Positions 58,135 through 64,000 of a stretch of 64,000 nucleotides of DNA are shown here, one piece after another (position 1 is the stretch's first letter; every line of letters begins with the position of its first letter). The notes beneath the pieces were generated by a model. That model worked only from the letters and a program-made list of their open reading frames with translations, ran no database searches and was not told the origin of the DNA. A program made the position numbers and the translations under genes. This DNA comes from Platanthera guangdongensis (taxonomy: Eukaryota; Streptophyta; Magnoliopsida; Asparagales; Orchidaceae), in the NCBI GenBank assembly GCA_039583875.1, contig CM077162.1:58882822-58946821 (forward strand), given 5' to 3'.

Positions 58135-58640
58135 GCGAGTATGTCATGATCAAGTTCGTAGGAAAAGACTTCCAAAAGGATTCGTTAAAAGTTGCAACAT
58201 AAATGAATGGATCCTTATAGGATTATAAAGAAACTTATAACAAACGCCTACTAGATCGATTTCCCTGCAAATATGGATATTCATCTTGTATTTAATATGA
58301 CAATTTTGACACATTACTTTGAGCCTCTCAAGCAAAGAGATACCTTGAGCCAGCTCCAGCACCCTCCCACTTATGACATGACACTTACCCTGGCCACCTA
58401 GGACGAGCACCTACGAACTTGCCCGCACCCATTACGATTCCATAAATTCCTCTGAATCCAACAGTAAAAGAGGTGAGAGCTGAGAGAATTTCTGACATTA
58501 TGGCGCACAAGTGCACCACCGCCCCAAACGGCCCATCTTGTTGTAACCTGGTACACTGGAGTGGACGCGCACTTGTGATGACACTTGGATATCAATGACG
58601 GAGCATAATAGACTTGCCCTCGATTTTTGACATCAGTAAA
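58135..58640 (+). pseudogene. pol: CRM-like integrase C-terminus with decayed chromodomain-like end
   Basis: YVMIKF opens the segment, then in a shifted frame IDFPANMDIHLVFNM near 58255-58300, matching the usual Ty3 text before the C-terminal tail. LVHWSGR near 58545 resembles the core of a chromodomain (LVKWKGR). Several stops and shifts. The weak C-terminus leaves clade assignment uncertain. Confidence 0.6.
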
Positions 58641-58674
58641 ATCATCTCCACAAATCGGAGATAAATGCGTTCAG

Positions 58675-58685
58675 TCAAGGGGAGT
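58675..58685 (+). promoter_or_regulatory. polypurine tract of the CRM-like element
   Basis: TCAAGGGGAGT directly precedes the 3' LTR start TGATAGGG, where plus-strand synthesis is primed. Confidence 0.7.
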
Positions 58686-60007
58686 TGATAGGGATGAACC
58701 ACGGGATCAACATTTAAACTTCAAGTTATCACTCGGCGGGGCCTGCATTTGTGTACTCATGTGGGAGGCATTGATCGGATTAGTGACCTGTAGACCGTGA
58801 GCGCGTCTGAAGCGTCGTTTTACAATTTATTAGTGTATTTTATTTTTATTTTTGGACTTTATTTAGTGTGATTCGGACACCAAGCATAACGACCAATCAT
58901 AGTCGTTCATGCCCTCTTTCGTTATAAATAGGGGTGATGCTCGTTAGCTTGAGGGATTTTTAGCCTTGAGACAAAATCTAGAAGAGGCAATCATATCGTG
59001 GTGTGACGCCGCGAGACCTAAATGCGACATCACAGTTAATTTTTGTTTTCCTCTCTATTGTTCCAGTAATCCCTTGTCTTCCCCACGATTCCCCCATCAC
59101 CACCCATAATCGTTCCAATTTCCCCATTCTATCCAAGATCGACTGCGATCAATTCTTCTGATCTCGCCTCTCACAAACACCCTATTTTTTGATCACGCCA
59201 CTGGTACGTGGATCCCCTTCTGCAAGAAATCCACCATCTGTCTTACATCCCTGCCACAAAACCATCTCTACACATCGATCAACATTCCCACTAAAAATCG
59301 TAAGCTTTTGCCCCATCTTTCCCCTCCTGCAACTGTCGACTGCAAACCATTCACATAGCCGCAAATCCACCGCTCGTTTCTCTCGATCCTTTCTCCTACA
59401 AAAATCCCGCCTATCATGTCACTCATTTTCCCGCAAAGCATCGCAGCCCCCCCCCCCCCCCCCCCCCCGCTCCGGCAAGTTGCACTTCTCACCCACCCCT
59501 TTCAACGAAAACACAAACATTCTCTAGCATTTTCCCCTTCAGCATTAGCCTCCTGTTGCAAGCCGACTTCCCAATTTGGCCTACAATCCGCCCCCCTCCC
59601 ACATTACCCCAGTCGATGGCCTCCTCGTCCGCATCCAATCGTACCACAATACCACTCCAATTTAAAGTTCCAGTTCATTGTCCCTCAAGTCCATGCACAG
59701 TCCTGATGACTCGTATGGCTGCCCCAACATTTGCCGCTACTGGTTTCCTTTGTTTGTGAGAGGTTTTTGTTGCATTTTCCTATTTTCAATAATTCTCATT
59801 GGTGGAAGTGTGTGAAGGAAAACGTATGTGTTTGCTTATTTGAAATTGTGGTGAATGTCTTATATGGTTGCTTAGCTTATTCAATTTATTATTCAATTAA
59901 ATTCCGGGTTAATTCAAATAATACATGCATAATAAAAATTAGATTTGATTGAGTCAACCCAGCATCACTCACATAAGATTGCATTATTGTTGACACACAA
60001 TCTCATA
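58686..60007 (+). repeat. 3' LTR of the CRM-like element
   Basis: 1322 bp, uninterrupted, from TGATAGGGATG to ACAATCTCATA. It matches 10121-11375 plus 43982-44118. It has a CCAAT box (58892), a TATA box (58922-58930) and a run of 22 C (59447-59468) absent from the 5' LTR. The ORF at 59616 (MASSSASNRTT) is not conserved in the other LTR. Confidence 0.8.
58922..58930 (+). promoter_or_regulatory. TATA box of the CRM-like 3' LTR
   Basis: TTATAAATA, about 30 bp after a CCAAT motif at 58891-58896. The 5' LTR equivalent is mutated. Confidence 0.65.
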
Positions 60008-63000
60008 ATACAAGAACAAGAAACAACATAAGTAGCAGTAGTTAAATGAAATTCTTAAGCTCATTTGATAATTGCATTAGATCGGTAAGAGAAAGAAACA
60101 AAGAGGGGGAAAGAAGAAAAAAGGCATGAAAGGCTAACCATTCTGTCACTCTTTGAATGTGACTGGCGAAGGAAAAACCGATGACAAAATAATATTGCAG
60201 TAGCTATTGTCACCTGGGGTCTGCAAAACATAGGACTTCATCAAGCAAGCGGAAAGATCATGATAATATAACATTAAATATGAGAGTTTGCAACAATAGT
60301 TGTCAAACACTAATCTAAATGATTTGGATTGACTAGCAATCCTTTTTTACCATTAATTCCATGCTAAATCATCACAATGTGCAATTCCTAATATTAATTT
60401 ATTGCAAAATAATGATCAATAAAATTTCTGCCAATAGCTTTAAAAAAACGGCAACACTTCACATATTAGTATATTACATGACAAAGAGCCAAGAAAATAA
60501 TTATAAATAGACGCCACTCAAAACTCTACATCTGTTTGAGGTACTCAAACAATTTGATGTAGGACAAGAATGAATTAAAACTTGTCTTTGCATTTTTATT
60601 TTTATTGCTTCAATTCAACTTTGAGGCCATATTTTGATTATCACAAAGTTTCCAATAAATTTGGTCATTGATCTTCCATTACTTACATGATTCTCGGTAC
60701 AAACGGAGGTCAAAGATCATGTAATGCGTAAACAATAATTACAAATATACCATCTCCTTCGACTACTAAAGAAGATGGAGGTCACCATTTCACCTTAACA
60801 TAGCAAATAAACTCAAACGACAGTAACTCAATCGCCCAATGCATTTTTCTGAATCAAACACAACTTGAATTTTAATTTGGATTTAAGAATACTATATTAT
60901 TAAAAAAAACCATGCTTAAGGTTTTTAGAATTTTAATAGGTTTAAATTGTCTTGTAGGATTATAGCATTTTAGGTTTTTAATATTTGTTAGAAATGAGTT
61001 TTATTTATCATTTAGATTTTTTATTATCATCATGATTTGATTTTTAAAATTATGAGCATTATATGTTCATGGCTCATTACATGGATAAAATAGACCTTTG
61101 AACTCTATAAACAGGTCATTACAAATATTTGTAAAAACTGAATATTAATGAAATTTGATTTTCTCCTTCAAGTTTGATATGTTGCTCGGTTTACCTACAT
61201 TTGCATGATGCTTTCTATTTTCTGCCTTAGCGTTTGTTTTTTATTTCTTCAATTAACCACAGGTTATGAATATTACAAATAATATTTGATGAAGCTCATC
61301 TATGCAATCTAGTAGGATAACATGTATACTAAAATTGTGCTTGCAGAATAAAGAAGCTTATCACCATAAAAAAATCAGTTATAAAATTATCACTTCTAGT
61401 TCACGATTATTTTGAAATTGATTTTGATGGTCATAAAGAAGTTTGTCACAATACGCAACATTCTACATAATTTTAGTGGATCTCAACACCATTCAAATTC
61501 AAAATGATATTGGCATTAAACAATTAAGCCCCAACGCACCAAATGATGATATTCCCAATTCATTAAAAGAACTCTTCATGTTTTAGAATGATTACAAGGA
61601 TAAATAATAACGTATATGAAATCAATATCCCTGATATCAGCTACTCTTCAATATTTCACATAACTAATATTATCTTGCATCCTGGTTTAGATACGAATAT
61701 GTGCCCGTACTGTGTACTTATACATGGATATTAATCTTTACCTTGTTTGCTAGAAAGAGCTATATCATATCAAGCGCTGAAGAGGAGTTGCATCAGCTAT
61801 ACCTTGATCTCTTACAGACGCATAAGACCAATCATTCTCAGTAATGAAATTTTCGAAGAAGGGGAGACTTGATGTAGAAAATCAATAAGCATGGCCGTGA
61901 TTGTATTTTCTTTTATTATTTTGTCTTTATTTCACGTACAAGTTTATGTATCTTTCATTTCATATGAAAATACAGGTGATTTTAATTGTGCATGCAAGTT
62001 CATATAATTAAGATCCTATTCGAGAGAGCGATGTGAGTGGCACCAGTCAGAAATGAGCAATCATCCTTGGGTGAACAAGAAAAATTCAAAAGAAGATTTT
62101 GGCCATTTCCACAGCACCGGAGCTCAAAATGGAGGTTATATAAATACTCTACTTCTCTAATGAAGTGAAACAAAAATGCTATGAAGAAAAAAAGGAATAT
62201 CAAACAGAGGCTGAGTTGGAGGTAGCAAACCATTAAAACTTCCTTGAACTAACCCACAATAAAAACAATCACCATTTAATGGGCCTCACTAGCCATGGAC
62301 GAAAATTAACATTTCTTCTATTAAAAAAAATCCAAAAATCAATCATTTTTCAAAATTCAACCACCTCGATAACAATCTTCTAACCAAGATGCAAGCAATG
62401 TCTCCTCAGATTCCCCACTGTTTCCTTGGTTTCCTATAATGACTCGCTGACTTCTCCAATATGAGAGAATTAATAACTTAATAACAAATTTGGAAGCATA
62501 CACTTCACATACTCATCTTCAATCATTGCATAACGGACACTTCAAAAACCTTTATTGGAAGCTCCATTTTTGAACTTTGAAGCAACATTCGATAAATAGC
62601 CTTGAATCCTAGTTTTAAAGGTTTGAAAATAATGCATCGAGTCGAATGCCATATCCTTTTGCTTTGCCTAATCTCAAATGATAAAAAGTTCAGTTATGTC
62701 AAAATTCTAATTAATATATTACATCTTTCTAGATAGGAGCTTGTTTTACTTGTTATCCAAACAAAAAAAAAAGTTTTCTTTGGTTTTCTTAAAGTACTGC
62801 TGGGAAACACCGCCTCAATTATGTAAGGCATAATTAACAGCTTTCAATTGATTGCATTATCATTAAATATATTTATATGTTAAAGAAAAATCATGTAGAT
62901 TTTTTGTTTGCAGTAGGAGGGATGTGGAGCTCCATATATACTCTAGGAGGGTACTCTCCTACAAGGCTTGTGAAGAGTCCATCGGGGCCTATGAGAAGAC

Positions 63001-63100
63001 GCAATTTCTTGCTCACTCACATGATGACCACTTGGATCACTTGGAACAATGACAAAGAAATTGTGAAATTGATGGAGGAGTGAAGGGCATCTGATGGGTG
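60008..63100. other. anonymous AT-rich sequence, right flank of the nest
   Basis: No element end, domain or conserved gene was recognised. A 68-codon frame at 62877-63083 (VGGMWSSIYTLGGYSPTRLV) follows a TTTGTTTGCAG acceptor-like site but matches nothing I know. The rest has short random ORFs only. Confidence 0.5.
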
Positions 63101-64000
63101 TCATGTAGAAACATTTCTATAACACCAGAGGTTTTTCTTGTCGCTGACTTACGTTGAATTTCGCAGAACCGGCTATAAGAAGAGAGGATTGCCAATCATT
63201 AGGTCGACGTTGTGGCAGAAGGTGCAGGACACCAAAAAAGTGAGAAGGTAAACTTGAAGCCAACGTCTGGTAGTATGGACAGCGCTTTAGCCACACAGAT
63301 ACATTGGGCGTGAAGAACAACTCGCGGTGTCCGCGATTTTACGCCTTCCCCATATGCAAATGTGCACTACGGAGCTGGACTTAAGCAGCGGAGAGAAGTT
63401 GGACTCAAGTCAAGAGGTCATGGTCCACGACACCCATCAGTGCAATTGTTAACTCCAAATCCTGTGACAGCGACAGAGAGCATCCAATGGAGGCGGACAT
63501 TCCGTTCCAAGCAGTTATTCTCAAAGTCCGCAGACCCCCCGGGCGAACACTGCGGAGATCTCGCGGGCACTCCCGGGAAGCATGGCAATATTCAGAACAG
63601 ACAATCAGTAGGCGACCATCAGGCGGCCTCTCGGGGAACAATACGGAAGCTCCAACTTGAAGTGTGGGCGGATACTTCAGTCAGGTCCGTGTGGAATCCC
63701 CTCTTAGGATCCAGCTTAGGCGGCACCTCGCAGTTTCGTGCGATCTCTTCTTCTAGTCTCCGCCGTCCGACTCTTCGTATACCTCGGGCGACTGGGCATT
63801 TAATGTCACGATTTATAAGACATTAAATGCTCGTCGATTCGTGAACTATCCACGCAGCCTACCCTCTAGTATAAAAGGGGGACCAGGGTACTTGGAGGGG
63901 ACACCCAAACTTAGCCCACAACCTGCCCCGTTGTAGGTGCGGATACTGCGTTTCTGTCTTTCCTTGTCTCAACAGTTGTACGTGCGCATACCCCCGGGTG
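63101..64000 (+). repeat. candidate LTR (U3/R) of an LTR retrotransposon running off the window
   Basis: Composition shifts to GC-rich at about 63100. A strong TATA box at 63870-63878 is followed by a pyrimidine-rich leader-like stretch (TTTCTGTCTTTCCTTGTCTC) to the edge. Upstream are short GCGGA/CCGGG-rich segments as in plant Ty3 LTRs. The left end and the internal part are not visible, so this is provisional. The ORF at 63362-63826 shows no domain. Confidence 0.45.
63870..63878 (+). promoter_or_regulatory. TATA box near the right edge
   Basis: TATAAAAGG within CTAGTATAAAAGGGGGACC, a near-consensus plant TATA box. Confidence 0.6.

Larger units (their letters stand above)
10121..60007 (+). 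mobile_element. CRM-like Ty3/gypsy chromovirus forming the backbone of the nest
   Basis: Two similar segments in the same orientation flank a Ty3 gag-pol: 10121-44118 (split by a 32-kb insertion) and 58686-60007. They share starts (TGATAAG or TGATAGG), a CCAAT segment, a GC-poor leader-like half and ends (ACAATCTCAYA). A primer site follows the first and a purine tract precedes the second, so they are LTRs. RT and protease motifs ([24 protein letters not shown]) match the CRM clade as I know it. Net length without insertions is roughly 7.5 kb. Flanking TSDs are not convincing. Confidence 0.75.

Noticed and set aside
58686..60007. Promoter and first exon of a duplicated host gene (similar copy at 10121)
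   Set aside because: The two copies flank a Ty3 gag-pol in direct orientation with primer site and polypurine tract, so they are LTRs; the small ORFs are not conserved between them.
62877..63083. Possible host exon after an acceptor-like TTTGCAG
   Set aside because: Only 68 codons, no recognised domain, no further exons found; kept as anonymous.
63362..63826. 154-codon ORF near the right edge
   Set aside because: No domain; it lies upstream of an LTR-like TATA box in GC-rich U3-type sequence.

Overview
This is plant nuclear DNA made almost entirely of nested transposable elements. The evidence is the mix of families: Ty3/gypsy chromoviruses (Tekay-like and CRM-like), a Tat-type Ty3 element, Ty1/copia Sireviruses with tRNA-iMet primer sites, an RTE-type LINE, hAT-like MITEs, and spliceosomal-type introns. 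I see no convincing host gene, tRNA or rRNA. Species cannot be told. A CRM-like backbone and the dense nesting suggest a gene-poor, possibly pericentromeric block (inference).

Left part (1-10,120): a minus-strand copia element (1 to about 3,390; body runs off the window) abuts the gag of a Tekay-like chromovirus (about 3,391-7,994, plus strand). The chromovirus has a frame-preserving putative intron at the gag/protease junction and a 3' LTR built from about eight copies of a hairpin motif. Then come a minus-strand Ty3 5' end (about 7,995-9,132), a 124-bp inverted-repeat element and about 0.85 kb of anonymous AT-rich DNA.

Central nest (10,121-60,007): one CRM-like chromovirus spans the whole interval. 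Its 5' LTR (10,121-44,118) was split by a 32-kb insertion and its integrase (48,060) by a second one. The 32-kb block is a minus-strand Tat-type element (11,376-43,981) with 614-bp LTRs, a gag, no recognisable pol, and two plus-strand (antisense) spliced gene-like units. Its left LTR is split by Sirevirus-1 (11,845-24,427), which carries an extra long 3' ORF. Its internal region is split by Sirevirus-2 (26,598-37,319, perfect TSD GAGAC). The integrase insertion is a decayed minus-strand copia element (copia-D, 48,061-57,300) with an RTE LINE inside; that LINE is itself split by a hAT-like MITE, and a small RTE fragment with a perfect 15-bp TSD sits in the copia-D LTR. A second MITE splits the CRM integrase C-terminus.

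Right part (60,008-64,000): about 3 kb of AT-rich anonymous sequence, then a plus-strand LTR-like promoter running off the end.

No element looks autonomous: every pol has stops or frameshifts, and several have lost catalytic residues. The most unusual signal is in noncoding DNA. LTRs of unrelated families (Tekay Ty3 and two Sireviruses) carry dense arrays of nearly the same short palindromes, TCGACGAA/TTCGTCGA and GCGTTGAGTG...CACTCAACGC. In Sirevirus-1 the first palindrome also recurs as hairpin clusters at the gag/pol and pol/3'-ORF boundaries.
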